Shown in pieces: positions 40,456 through 52,651 of a stretch of DNA of 64,000 nucleotides (its first letter is position 1; each line of letters begins with the position of its first letter). The notes beneath the pieces were generated by a model. That model did not search any database, was not told the origin of the DNA, and was given only the letters and a program-made list of their open reading frames with translations. The DNA lies in NCBI GenBank assembly GCA_013076295.1, contig RQOL01000640.1, positions 1 through 64,000 on the forward strand. Reading direction: 5' to 3'. Position numbers and translations under genes: made by a program. This DNA comes from Sanderia malayensis. Lineage: Eukaryota > Cnidaria > Scyphozoa > Semaeostomeae > Pelagiidae.

Positions 40456-41914
40456 TTTTGAAATTCTGTACCGATCAAAAAAAGAGAATTTATTAATAGA
40501 CCTGGAACAACAAATGGATAAATAGTTGTGAAGCTTCATTTCTCCAAGGCTTTTTCTCCTTTTGTTAGCCTGAAGGTTGCGGTATAAATTGCTCATGCCA
40601 GGCTTAAAAAATTACTAACTACATTCATTAATTTCTCTCTGCTATTTTAGCCATTCAATAGAATTAAAACAGTCCATGGCAACGGCTGGGTTTTTCAAAT
40701 TTACAACACAATTATTTTGGGCACCTAATAGAAATAGAACAAATTCACTTTGCACTTTGAATGCTCCCAATTCTTGTAATATTAGATACACATATTTGCA
40801 AAATGATAATGGATACGTCTCTTGGAAACATTGAAATTTATTCAATAAAAAGATGAGCTGTACAAAAATGGCTTTGTATACGCCAGAATAAATTGTGCGC
40901 CAAGACAATTTCTAAAATGAAATTAAACAGTTGGTTAGGGGTGTTTTATAGTTTTCTACAATTTTGAATAACCAAGAAAAGTTTTGCATCTACATTTTTT
41001 ATCATTTGTGCAGACCAACAGTTTTCTCATGGCTCTCAGTATGATTTTAACTCTGGAATGTTACATTGGAAGAATTTAATTTGTTTCCTTTAGTTTTGAA
41101 CTACTTTCCTTTCTTAGTCATGGGATGTACAAAAAAGCATTAATCATTGCAATACATGGTCAATGTCAAACGCTATCACGTGTTGGATCTAGTTGCATCA
41201 AAACCCAACACTTTATTACCCGCAATTTGTTTTTACTGTCAACATCTAAATTAATCAACCCTTTTAAGCAGTAACTACATCATATTATACACAAAAAGCT
41301 TGAAAACATTATCATGCATGATGAGAGTCTTTTCATAATGTGTGAAATACGAGTTATGGCTTTCTGTCCATGGTATCTTGAACGCAATTTACTACTTTGT
41401 TGCTTTGAAGTTATGCATTTTTGAATGTATGAACCAAGATCTTCATGAAAGATCCATGAAAATCAATAGTTGCAATCTTCTTCAAACAGAAGTTAATTGA
41501 TGTTTTGATTACTTAGCCCGTATACAAGCTAAATACAATAAACTCGAGAATGGAAGTAGAGGTATCCAGATATTGGTTAATTTTCTGTACCCTTTAGCAG
41601 GATTTTTAAACTGTTGTCATCCATTGCCCTCACTTTTATAAAATAGTTTCGTGTAGACCTCTTGTATCTATTGTATCCTGTGTCGGCTTCATTTGAAACA
41701 AATCCAAAAATATGGCTTCAAATTATGCTGCTAAATAATAAAGATAATGTTGCTAAAATGTCTACAAATGAATGCTCTGGGATAGCTACCACTGCTGCCC
41801 TACAAACAATAGTAGTAATGTGTTTTGATTAATGTTTTTAAAGCCCTCGGACTACAACAATTTTGCTTATGCGGCATTTTTCGTCACATATCAGTTTTAT
41901 AGAGAAGATGAATA
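40456..41914. other. AT-rich intergenic or intronic DNA, nothing recognised
   Basis: Only short chance ORFs are present. The longest (minus, 40,642-40,908, 88 codons) has a hydrophobic start but no recognisable domain, and I did not accept it as a gene. Upstream exons of the giant mucin-like gene could lie here, but none can be supported. Confidence 0.4.
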
Positions 41915-42321
41915 CACCCTTTTTTATAAGGAACCGTTTATAAGGAACCTACATGTAGAAGGTCAAAAAACTTAAGGAACTTTTGCTACTAAAGGCCAAA
42001 TCACTAAGGAACTTTTTAATTTTTAATATATTTATATTTCCGCACCATTTACAATTAGGAAGCCAGTTCCATTGATTTTCAGTACTTTTACATTATATGA
42101 AGCTTCTTCATGTTTTTACCTGTTATCTTTTCACAAGTTTATAGCAAAACGTTGAATTTAAATGCTTTTCTTGCGTCTGTACTAATAATGTCCACTAAAT
42201 GCGAACTTAAAATTAAGGAACTATTAAGGAACTTTTAGAACTGCAAAGTGGTCAAAAGAGGTCTCAAAATAAGGAATTTAAAGAACTAGGCCCGAGCTAG
42301 GTTCCTTATAAAAAAAGCGTG
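41915..42321. mobile_element. MITE with TA target-site duplication (Tc1/mariner-like)
   Basis: The left end reads CACCCTTTTTTATAAGGAAC and the reverse complement of the right end reads CACGCTTTTTTTATAAGGAA, so the terminal inverted repeats match over about 22 bases. Each end is flanked by TA (41,913-41,914 and 42,322-42,323). The 407-bp interior has no coding capacity and is rich in AAGGAAC motifs. A TA duplication and this size are typical of Tc1/mariner-type non-autonomous elements. Confidence 0.72.
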
Positions 42322-42323
42322 TA

Positions 42324-44788
42324 CAGAAAAACTTCACTACACAGGAAACATTTTAATCTCCTTATGAAAACGAAAGACTCAAAATATCTGTACTGTACAT
42401 TGCCTCGATTATTTCATTATTTATTTTTCAGTTTCTCAATATACAATTCGGTGAGCTCCAAGCATTGTTCATTACAATTGAATGCGAACAAACAAATTGT
42501 TAACATTTTACACAGTTCAGTACACAGTAAACACGGCTGACTCGTAATTATTTGTTGATACGATGTTGCTTAGTCCAAGTTGGAGATCATTCTTCTGATC
42601 TTAAAAAAGCATTGTTGCATAACAATTCCTTGGTCAAGAATAAACAAGTTTGAACAAAAAAACTGCGGCGAAGCTCATTAATCTGCAGCAAAATACGCAT
42701 TCATTGTAAAAGAAATAATAAGTGCACTGACTGAAACATTTTATTGAAAATTATCAAGACACAAGTGAGTGACTAATTGTAGAGGAATGTCGTATGACAC
42801 CACCCTAACATTAACTCTTCAAGAAACTCTTCATCAAAAATCTTGTATATTAATTTATAAATGGCACAAACGCGCTCTAGCTACTTCACGTAGGGCGTGG
42901 GATGCACAGCTTTGGTAACTTTTATAATGATGTATTCCCTAAGTCAAGTCTAATTTGAGAAAATGTCATTATACAAGCCTGGAAAATAGAATTAGCTTAC
43001 CTATTACCATCACAATCATTAGAGCAATGTCACGCCGTGACCCCATCTTTCTTAGTTGTAATGTACGTAGGGATATAGTGATATTTCCACATCAACCATG
43101 CATCTTTGTTATCATACGAAGTGGCAAGTACGGTCCAGAGATCATTTGGAATATTTAACTTGAGTTTTTGAGTTTTTCTCAGTTTAATCAGTTGAGAACA
43201 AAAATAGGATGCCAGAAATTCATAACCCAGAAATGGGTTATTAAAACCTTCACCAAGCGAAATTGAAGTGCAGCATTCAATACACCGATATAGGAAAGAA
43301 ACGTGCATATAGCCTCTCAATTCATCCAGACGCAGCGAATTAATCTCCGAACTGACATCCACTCATGTCGTGACACAATGTGATTTAAAACATAAAACTC
43401 TTGTATGGAAGAAACTCTATAGAAATTTTCGACAGCTTTGGGAGGGCGTCTATTCCAGGGGGCGCTCTTTAGGAGGCCTGCATTTAAAATGTACTGCATT
43501 CAATACAGCGGCAATTTGTAATACGAAAAGATTTTGAAATTTCCATTAGAACTTCATACAAAATATTACGAGTATCAGTTATCAGTATTTTTGCCAGAAA
43601 TTATCATCAACTGTTGATAAATTGCATGACGAGGTAGCTATCTCGACGAGAAGTTTTAAATGGTGTATTTGATAAAAGTAGACAATTGAAGAGGCGCATG
43701 CTTTATTCAGAACAGAAACTGTGAGCAACAACAACAAGTACAAGCACAAGCAAATCAAAAGTAAATCTAGAACTAAAACTAAGTCTTTACAAGGAGTAAC
43801 AACAAATGAATTCAGATCTAAAACGATTCAAAATATGTAAATATAAAACTATAACCTAAACAATGTGTAGGTCAAATCGATCAATTTAAGTCATTTTCTC
43901 AAAAGTATTTCTTATTTATGTGGCACTAATAGCTTTTCATTCCCATTTTAGTAATGGCTAAAATGATTCGTTAACTTCATTGTCTCATTCCATTCTCCAT
44001 TTTGGTAACAGCTACGAGAAGCGACTCGAAACTCCTCGTTGATAAAGCGACGGTCGAAAAAAGACTGCATTCACAATTCATTTTGTATTGCAAAAATTCC
44101 TTGTTTGATCTTGATTCATTGTTCATTGTACTTGATTTGCAGCTGAATCGTTTTTTTGTCTTCATAAAAACAAAAATATCTTAATTGTATATATACAATG
44201 CTTATTGTTTAATACTACATCGTAATGGTCAACAGTTGCCTTGTTGTCGACTGTGCAAATTGCTAAATAAAAAGATCAAATTGAAAAACGGCTTTAACCG
44301 TCTCCCTAAGGAATTTTTAGAGGCGGCAAAATACTACAATCCTTCTCGGTTAGTCATATTCGAGTTTGCAGAAGTATTCTATGTGATGGGCTAACTATAC
44401 TCTTGTGAAGTCATATGTTTTTGAAACATAAGATGAATATGAGAGTCTTGAATAGTATAATATGTCATTTTTCAATGTGTATCTGTGCTAGAAAATTTAC
44501 CATCAAAAATAATTTCGTCGTTTGGAAATGAGCTCTTAAAACATAGTCATTAGAAAAAGGACATTTTCTTTTCCTTATGACTATGCTTAAAATGAAGCCT
44601 GTGGTTGTCTTTTTCGCTACGTAAAAAGACTATAAGATAAACGCTGCTTCCATCCTGTATTCATCGTCTACATTCAAGGGGTACACTTGCAAAGACACTT
44701 GCAAACTCTGAGTTCGGGTTGATTTTTGATTCATAACTTTGCAGCATTAAGTTATGATGATTGCTCATAACTATTCTGTTCAGTTTTA
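42324..44788. other. AT-rich DNA without a supported gene
   Basis: Several 60-110 codon ORFs occur on both strands, for example minus 43,030-43,362. They overlap one another in antisense, lack recognisable domains and show no splice context, so they are taken as chance. Confidence 0.4.
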
Positions 44789-44834
44789 GTTTAAATATGA
44801 ACATTCCAAACGTGTGGAATGTTCATATTTAAAC
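44789..44834. repeat. Perfect 20-bp stem hairpin with 6-nt loop
   Basis: The arm 44,789-44,808 (GTTTAAATATGAACATTCCA) is the exact reverse complement of 44,815-44,834, with the loop AACGTG between them. Function is unknown. Confidence 0.85.
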
Positions 44835-44838
44835 ATTC

Positions 44839-44860
44839 ATATTCCAAACGTGTGGAATAT
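44839..44860. repeat. Second hairpin repeating the core and loop of its neighbour
   Basis: An 8-bp perfect stem (ATATTCCA / TGGAATAT) encloses the same AACGTG loop as the hairpin four bases upstream. It looks like a partial copy of it. Confidence 0.7.
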
Positions 44861-45032
44861 TTTCAACATCATTTATATATATTATTATAAATTTGTATAT
44901 TTTGTTGCTGCTTCAGTTGTTTCTTGTCACTAATAATGTTATACGACGTAATATATGACGAAAACACCATAAGAAATAATTTGTTACCCCTTGTGAATTT
45001 TGGGTCATTTCTGAGTCAATTGCAAGTTGTTC

Positions 45033-45058
45033 CCTCTTTTACATATTTGTAAAAGAGG
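45033..45058. repeat. 11-bp stem hairpin
   Basis: CCTCTTTTACA and TGTAAAAGAGG pair perfectly around a 4-nt loop. Confidence 0.7.
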
Positions 45059-47375
45059 AAATATGGCGTCATACGACATCGTGTAACGTCATATTCCCCG
45101 TTTTCTTATTCGCTGTTCCCCCTTTTACAGATAGCCCATTTAAAGGCACTTATTTTGTATGAATACATATTGGTAAAAAACAACAGTAATGTCGCAATGC
45201 TTTTTTATTCTGATGCCCTCGTACTCAGGGCGTCGCCACGGGGGTGTGCGGAGGAACACCCCCCAGGCGCAGGCCTAAATGTTGTGGGCAAATTGTTGGA
45301 AATTGAAGCTTTGTCGGCAAACTCTTTAAAAATACTGTTTATTCTGCATTTTTGATATTGAAAAAGGATAAGTTTCCAGCAATTTGAAATTGCAATTTGC
45401 TATCTAGCAAATGAAATGTTAATTATTTGTTATTGCAATTAGCTTGAAAATCATTTGCATCAATAATTTCTTTTCGGTCACAACAATATTTCATAACAAT
45501 TTATTAAGATTGTTGGATGAAACGAAGTATGAAGTGTCAAATGTCATTGTCATGTTGCACACACAGCGGCGAATTAATTTTGCCTTCAATACAGTCACAA
45601 AAGATATCGTAATTTTTTATTTGAAGGCTGGCGCAAAGCCCAGTTTCGCAATTTTGGGCCACATTTTAGCTCTAAAAGTTCCTTAATGGTGAGTAGTAAT
45701 GGCAAAGGTAGCCATTTTCAAATTGTTTTTTATCGAAAATTCCCGCTCAAGTGGCTTTTAGACATATTCATTTCCTGTTTATGCTATTTTATGATACTAT
45801 AATGGACAATGAGCTCAACTTTTTTTTCCACTACCAGTTTCACCAAGACACATTCCTTTGGTGCCAATTGCATAATTTTCAATAAAATCAGGAAATTTTA
45901 TTTTCAAATGTGGAAGCACTGAGCATGATTGAAAAATCTTTTGGAGGCGCGGAAAAAAGAGAAAGAACTAAGTTAAAATGTCTGATACGTGGCTGTAACC
46001 CAACATTTGATGATGATTATCGAACTTTCCACAACTAAAAATATCACAAGGATTTGCTGACAAAAAATAAAACTATTCCATACGAAATTTTTGGTGCTTT
46101 GAAGAATCCAATTGCGATCGCGAAAACTGCTAAAAATAAACAAAGTGTCACGAACACAAGGCAGCGTCTAACTCAAAAATAGAAACAGATTATAGCTTTC
46201 CAGTATCTTTATTTTCTGCTTTGACCCGATCCTAAATCTCGATCTCACTGACTGACTTCTACTAAAAATTGAGTTACATATATACCAAGTCTAGATCTAA
46301 AATTAAACATACATGAACGTAAGTTTAACGGGTGATAACAGTTAAAAGGAAAGGAAAGTCTAATTAATTACGTACATCCAACTTAAAACTATATGAAAAA
46401 GCAAATAAAATATGACTAAAACGGATAACTGGGATTACAGCAAAACTGAGAAAATACCGCACCTTCGTGACGAACACTAACGGAAATACCTTTCAGCCAA
46501 GAATGACGCAGGGGCATTCCCGCTAATGATATGCAAAAAACCTAACTAAGAATGAAAATAGAACCTATTCTCACTTAATCCCATTGTTCTACTCTCAAAC
46601 TGGTTAAGATATGGAGAGTGCTACGTCGGCTATAGTCTGAAAGCCGATAACCCAAATGTACTTGTAGAAAATACTTAGGAAGAATACATCCAATTTGCTG
46701 CATAGTGCCTGTACTATCCAATACTCAGAAAAAACCAAGGAATTGAAAGGTAGCGGAATGAGATTAAGAAGGGAGTAGGGGTGTAAAACCCGCCAATGAG
46801 TTCAAGGTTCTGAACTCGGAGCCAATCAAGGAGGCACTCGAAGAGGTTTCCGCAGCAAGCAGAGAGCCCGGATGATGATGGTCAGACCTCACCTTGCCTG
46901 ATGTGTTTGAAGCTAACTAACTGGCTCTGCGTGGCCGGATCTGCGGGCCTTCCATGAGGATTGCATCATTACTTTTCTCCTTTCTTGGCCGGTTTATGTT
47001 TTGAACGCACAAGAGATGAGTGGAGAAAGGCAGTACCAGATCAGACTACGTAAATAGGAAAGCAGAATGATGGTAAAAAGCAGCTAAATTGCTAGAAGAA
47101 GGCCCCCAGATCCAGCCACTCAGAACAGACCCTTAGTTGGATCCCCAAGTGGCTGGTAGAGGGTTGTAAGGAAAGACTATGCAAGAATTGATAAAAATCC
47201 ATCAGAGATATAAATTTTTGGCAAGCAACCAAATAGAAAGAAGAGACACGAGGGAAAATAAAGCAAATAAAGTAACTAAACCGGAATCGGTGGGATGCGA
47301 AAATTCTTCAAATAATACGATTAAACCATTATGAAAGCGAAGTGAGCTCGCGGCGACGAGTTAGATTAGATGGTA
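45059..47375. other. Non-coding DNA, nothing firmly recognised
   Basis: Near 45,225 a CAGGGCGTCGCCACGG motif resembles the ends of hAT-type elements, but no partner end or target duplication was found. From about 46,750 the base composition is less AT-rich, with no frame or known repeat recognised. No gene is supported. Confidence 0.35.
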
Positions 47376-49585
47376 GGTCTCTCTGTGAGTCTCATCATAC
47401 TCTGACGCCACAGCACCTTCATGACTATTAACCCATGTGTAGTGCAGGTCTCTCTGTGAGTCGGATCAGACTATGACATCATAGCACCTTCACGAATATT
47501 AAGCCATGTGTAGTGCGGGTCTCTCTTTGAGTTTCATCATCCTATGACATCATAGCACCTTCATGATTATCAAGCCTTGTGTAGTGCAGGTCTCTCTGTG
47601 AGTCTAATCATACTGAGACATCACAGCACCTTGATGAATAAGTCATACCTAATGCGGGTCTCTCTGTGAGTCGGATCAGACTATGACATCATAGCACCTT
47701 CAAGAATATTAAACCATGTGTAATGTAGGTATCTGTGAGTCTAATCGCACGAAGGCATCACAGCTCCTTCATGAATATTAAGTCACACATAATGCAGGTC
47801 TCTCTGTAAGTCGGGTCCGACTATGACATGATAGCACATTCAAGAATATTAAACCTTGTGTGATGTAGGTCTCTCTGTGAGTCTAATCATACTAAGACAT
47901 CACAGCACCCTCGTGAATATTAAGTCATACATAAATGCGGGTCTCTCTGTAAATCGGATCAGACTATGACATGATCGGACCTTCATGAATATTAAGCCAT
48001 GTATAGTGCAGGTCTCTCTGTGAGTCTAATCATACTATGACATCACAGCACCTTTGTGTTATCTTGTATGCTGTACCCTTACTGAATGCGAGAGGGGGGA
48101 ATGATCCAAGATGAGGGTCGTGTGGTTGACAATACTAAGGGCACATGTACACCATAGCTTGAAAAGGCCATTTAGTCATCTTTTGCCGCCACATACTGTG
48201 GCGGTCCAAATGACTTGAAAGCTATCTCAAAATGATTTCATCCCCGACAATGTACACATTTTGGATTAAAGCCTAACCGCACGAAGGGCATCAATTTGAA
48301 CATTGAGATCATTTCACGGAACTGTGCAATGACGAAGGACACTGCACAGAAGGTATCCTTGCTCACGCGAAACTTTCCATGGTAATAGTGAGCGAATGCA
48401 CAATTGGGTCTGTAATACGCCCAAGCACGACGACGTGGATAAAGAGATTGAAAATGCTCTATGGCCAACAGCTGTATTCGCGTTTTTCGAAGCAAATGGG
48501 AAAGATACAAATACGAGAAAAATCTTTGGTACCTTCGTTTTGCCTGTTTGCTTCCAACAGTCAAAATGTTGAAATGTCAACTTGCCATCCATTAATATGG
48601 AAGAACCTATTTTTGCAAATTACAACAATTTTAGCATGGGTGAAGGGTGCACATCGATCAGACACGAAGGATTACAATGCCATGGCAATGATATAGGCTA
48701 ATCGTTCAGAGATGTTCAATCCGAATGAAATGACCTATCAAATTTCGGGCAAAAGGACAAATCGAGGGGGGGGGGCGAAAGAACGCGTGCCAAGGGAAAT
48801 AAGACATCACAACACCTTCGAGAATGTTCAGCCATGTATAATGCACAATACACAGCACCTTCATGCATATTGAGCCAATGCATAATGCAGATCTTTCGGG
48901 GAGTCTAATCATACTCTAACAACAGAGCACCTTCATGAATATTAAACAACGTATAATGCAGGTCTCTCTGTGGGTCTGATCATACAAAGACATCACAATA
49001 CCTTCATGAATAGTAAGTCACACATAATGCAGGTCTCCCTGTAAATCGGATCAGACTATGACATGATTGCACCGTCATGAATATTAAGCCATGTATAGTG
49101 CAGGCTCTCTGCAAGACGAATCCTACCAGGACATCCCAGCACCTTCATAGGTAATGAAATCCCGCGTAATGCAGGTCTCTCTGGGCGTCTGGGCGAAGCC
49201 GTGACATCGCAAGCATCCTTTCAAGAGAACGAGGCCATGTGTAGAGCAGGTCTCTCTGTGAGTTTACTCGCACCCTGACAGCACAGCACCTGCATACGAA
49301 ATAAACCATGGGAAAGTCAAGTTTTTCTGTGGGTTGAAATCATACTAGGGCATTAGAGCACCTTCATGAATAAGTTGAACCAAGGGTAAAAGCGGGTCTC
49401 TCTGTGAGTCTGGTCATACTATGACATTACAGCACCTTCGTGAATAAGTTGAACCAAGGGTAAATGCAGGTCTCTCTGTGGGTCTGATGAAACTATGACA
49501 TCACAGCACCTTCATGCGTATTTAGCCAATGCATAATACAGGTCTCTCTGTGAGTCTAATCGTACTGTGACATCACAGCACCAGC
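47376..49585. repeat. 71-bp satellite array in two blocks
   Basis: The motif GGTCTCTCTGTGAGTC recurs at 47,376, 47,447, 47,518, 47,589, 47,657, 47,728, 47,797 and 47,868, giving a 68-71 bp period. Monomers also share a GACATCACAGCACCTTCATG block and a poorly conserved third part. A first block runs to about 48,060. After an interruption by an unrelated module it resumes at about 48,790-49,585, and a partial monomer reappears near 50,110-50,135. Monomers differ by point changes and small indels, so this is an older array. Confidence 0.85.
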
Positions 49586-50820
49586 ATCCTTGGTCCTTGG
49601 AAACTTTTTGCGCCAAAAGTTAGCAAAATTCACTATTGTGTCTATAATGCACCCAAGCGCGTAGACGTTAGGTAAAGGGATTGAAAATGCCCTATGGCCA
49701 ACAACGGTATTCGCGTTTTAGAAGACAATTGGGAGGGATATACATACCAGAACAATCTTTGGTACCTTATTTTGCCTATTTGTTATAAACAATGGGAATA
49801 TAGTAGCACAAATGCTGAAATGTCAACTGGTCATGCATTATTATGGAAGAACTTATTACGTGCAATAAAAACCTCAATTTTTACAGAGGTGAAAGGTGCA
49901 CATCGACTAGACACGAAGGATTACAATACAATGGCAATGATATAGGTGAATCGCTAGGGATGCTCAATCAGTGTGAAATGTCGTATCAATTTTTTGGGCA
50001 AGGCAAAGGTACAAATCAAAAGAATAGCATGAGGCCGAAATGAAGCGTGCCAAGGGAAAAGCTTCGCGCGATAGGCGGAAAACCCCTTTAAACGGAAATA
50101 AAATCATGTGTAACGTAGGTCTCTCTGTGAGTCTAGACATTCTATTATATATACTGTATAAACATTTTTTTTATCCCCGAAAATGTATACAGTTGGATAA
50201 ACACCTAACCGCACGAAGGGCATGAATTAGGTATTGGGATCGTTTTACGTAAATGTGTAATCATGAAGAACTTTCCACAGATAATAAAAAGTATCCTTGC
50301 TCATTCGAAAAACTTCTCATGCCAATAGTTAGCAAGTTCACAATTCGCTCTGCAATACACCCAAGCACGTAGACGTAGATAAAGAGGTTGAAAATGTTTC
50401 ATGGCCAGCAACCGTATTCGAGTTTTTGAAGCAGTTGGGAAATGTACAAACACTAGAACAATCGCTGGCACCTTCGTTTTACCTGTTGCTTTTTAACAGT
50501 AGAAATATAGCATCAAAATGTTGAAATGTCAACTTGTCAGCCATGAATATGGGAAAAACCTATTTCGTGCAAGTTTGACTCCGATTTTTACAGCGGTGAA
50601 AGGGGTATATCGATTAGACGCGAAGGATTACAATACAATGGCAATGGTATGGGCTAATTGTTCAAATATCAAATATCAAATTTTGTATAAAATTCTTGGG
50701 CAACAGGGCAAATAGAAAGGATAGCATGGGGCCGAAATAAAGCGTGCCAAAGAAAAAGATTCGCGCGATAGGCGAGAAACCCCCTTAAAATTAAAAATAT
50801 ATGTAAAGGGTAGCCCAGTG
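48170..50820. repeat. Three diverged copies of a 450-600 bp module interspersed with the satellite
   Basis: Copies lie at about 48,170-48,800, 49,585-50,100 and 50,165-50,820. They share, in the same order, a CCTAACCGCACGAAGGGCAT segment (first and third copies), a CACCCAAGCACG-like segment, GAAATGTCAACTTG, an ACACGAAGGATTACAAT-like segment, and an ending CGTGCCAAGGGAAA (a G is lost in the third copy). Short ORFs in these copies are not conserved in frame, so the module is non-coding. It may be a non-autonomous element that carries the satellite internally. Confidence 0.65.
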
Positions 50821-51236
50821 TCGAAAATGTATACTAGAGCAAATAAAGGGGAGCACATGTGGGGTGGGTAGCTACGCGAAAACAAGGGTAGCAGTAAAAT
50901 AGCAACAAACTACAACGTGGCCGTAGAGCAGAGCACCGCGCAAAAAGAGGCTACGTACAAATGTGAAAGTAGGGGCAGGCCAATATGAAAATGCCAGAAC
51001 TGGGGCGATGTGGACGGCGGGTATTTACTCGTGGGAACACAAATAACGATAAACACGGTAAAACGCGCACATAAAGTGTGGGGTTGGCGGGATAGGAAAT
51101 ATGCACGATAAAACAGGGTAGCAAACAGAGATGGTCCGTACCGTACATTAACTAAACGGACAGGAAGTAAACGACAACACACGCTAATTAATGCGATCCC
51201 GAACTTAATAACGGAGTGAACATGTCAAAAACAAAC
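50821..51236. other. No gene recognised
   Basis: This stretch holds overlapping short minus-strand ORFs in several frames with no recognisable domain. It would be an intron if the promoter and first exon to its right are real. Confidence 0.3.
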
Positions 51237-51398
51237 TCACGGTCCCTCCCTGCACTGGAGGGCCAATTCTTGGGGCAACGTCGGGCCTAGGATTGGCTTG
51301 AGCTTCTGATCTGACAGCATGTACCTTAGCTTCAATTGCACCAGCATTTGACGGCGACTGGAGGCTGGAGCCTCGGAAACATTATTGGTAGAAGCCAT
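51237..51398 (-). CDS. Candidate first exon or 53-codon ORF, function unknown
   Basis: Seen: an ATG at 51,396-51,398 (minus) opens a frame beginning MASTNNVSEAPASSRRQ and rich in basic and hydrophobic residues. It either stops at a TGA at 51,237-51,239 or leaves through a consensus donor GTGAGT at 51,235-51,240, which would make a 158-base coding exon. The ATG lies about 90 bases downstream of a TATA/initiator pair. I do not recognise the protein. A second frame over the same bases is also open, so the assignment is weak. A retroelement leader is an alternative to a host gene. Confidence 0.35.
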   Translation of the reverse strand: MASTNNVSEAPASSRRQMLVQLKLRYMLSDQKLKPILGPTLPQELALQCREGP

Positions 51399-51483
51399 TC
51401 TGGATGGAAATCAAGGCTAGGGCAGCGACGGCGAGAGATTACCGAAGAAAGATTTCGGTATATTCACGCTTGAAGCTAGTGAA

Positions 51484-51525
51484 GACTGAAGAGGGGGTAA
51501 AAACTATCTGTCCGACTGTTATATA
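51484..51525 (-). promoter_or_regulatory. Core promoter candidate: TATA box plus initiator
   Basis: On the minus strand TATATAA lies at 51,519-51,525 and TCAGTC, a metazoan initiator-type sequence, at 51,484-51,489. Spacing from the TATA box to the initiator A is about 32-38 bases, close to the usual distance. A GC-richer stretch lies upstream. The pair leads into the ATG at 51,396-51,398. Confidence 0.4.
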
Positions 51526-51539
51526 GCCACGCGTGGGTA

Positions 51540-52020
51540 TGTCGGGTCCAGGGCTATTGCGTACAGTGCCCAGGAGTAGTGAAATAGTTTTAGTTCTCGT
51601 TTGAACGAATATACCTTTAGTGAGAATATAGGAACTAACTGAATGGGCCTAACTATAACGAAGCTGTGACAAAAGTGATGCTGCAAGTACAAGTAAATCC
51701 AAACGTTAGGTACTGATCTCTTTATTTGTTTTATTTTTTTGTATAATGTTCAAGCCATAAACAGAACAAACATAACTATTGTGTGAATAAAATTACCAGA
51801 AAAAGTAAATAAATAAAGGCAGTAAAGCCTTTGTCAATTTTACAGCCGCCATTAAAAAACCTTCATTGTAAGAAGTCAATGATCTTATCAAAATGCTCTC
51901 CAAAAATTTACCGATTGAGCCTTACACTTTTTTTTGTTGTGACTTTATGTTTCATGCTTTCATGCGACCCTTACACTTTGCTGGCATAGTTTTGTAATTT
52001 TATCAAAGATAAGCAAATTA
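51540..52020. other. No gene seen
   Basis: AT-rich DNA between the promoter candidate and the hAT remnant. No frame or repeat recognised. Confidence 0.35.
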
Positions 52021-52650
52021 CCGAGAAGGAACTAACATATGTGGCTGATGCAGCCAAATTTTCAGAAGAAATAAGAAGAGTTCTTCCAATTTTAAGAAGA
52101 TGCTACAGGTTGTTAATGACAGCACCACTCACTGTTGTCAAAGATAAACGTACCTTTAGCCGATGGAAGTTAGTGAAAACATATTTGCAAACAACAAATC
52201 GAGACTCGTGTGATGAAGTGTTTTGATGAACAACAAAAGGATTTTAACGGATACAATAAATGTAGATACAGTTGCTGCTTGTTGGGCGAAACTAAACATT
52301 GAAGAGTTAAGAGCAGTTAAATCAATAACTGATCTGAGTTATTAATTTGTTGTGTTACATCATTTAACTACTCTTAATTCTTTGATATCTTTATTTGTAT
52401 ATGTTTCAGTTTATTGTTTTCGTTTCATTGCAAACGTTTATTCTATTAGCTAACATTTTTTTTGTTTGGTGATCTGTCTATAATCGTCCACAGACATATT
52501 AAAAAACCTTTATAAATAGTAATGAACCTTTTCTCAATAACTTGATGATTTCCTAAACGATTTGAAAGCCCTACTGATATTCGCTGCCACGCCCATTTTG
52601 TCGGCAAATTACTTGTTCTGCACCCCCCATAAAAAATGTCTAGCGACGGC
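52021..52650 (+). mobile_element. 3' part of a decayed hAT transposon
   Basis: The stretch contains the C-terminal dimerisation region of a hAT-type transposase. It ends with a CTAGCGACGGCC motif at about 52,640-52,651, resembling hAT terminal inverted repeats. No matching 5' end with an 8-bp duplication was found. Confidence 0.5.
52041..52346 (+). pseudogene. hAT transposase C-terminal (dimerisation) fragment
   Basis: Seen: RRVLPILRRCYRLLMTAPLT, then RTFSRWKLVKTYLQTTN. This corresponds to the hAT pattern of a short helix, a Pro-containing linker, the E/K-R-x-F-S motif and a K-T-Y-L helix. After a frameshift near 52,220 a second frame starting MNNKRILTDTINVDTVA resembles the final segment of these proteins and ends at 52,346. 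Known: this region dimerises hAT transposases. The DDE catalytic core is absent, so the fragment is non-functional. Confidence 0.6.
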
Positions 52651-52651
52651 C

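Noticed and set aside
40642..40908. Minus-strand 88-codon ORF with a hydrophobic start, considered as the signal-peptide exon of the mucin
   Set aside because: No clear cleavage region and no donor in the required phase could be supported.
43030..43362. Minus-strand 110-codon ORF
   Set aside because: No recognisable domain. It overlaps antisense and neighbouring ORFs of similar length and has no splice or promoter context.
48238..48912. Overlapping ORFs on both strands
   Set aside because: They lie in the interspersed module, and the equivalent frames are not conserved in its other two copies.
47376..49585. CRISPR array
   Set aside because: The 71-bp repeats are contiguous satellite monomers with no unique spacers, in a eukaryotic context.
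45225..52651. A full hAT transposon from the CAGGGCGTCGCC motif to the CTAGCGACGGCC motif
   Set aside because: The flanking 8 bases do not match, the ends are only loosely alike, and the interior is filled with satellite. Only the right-hand part is supported.
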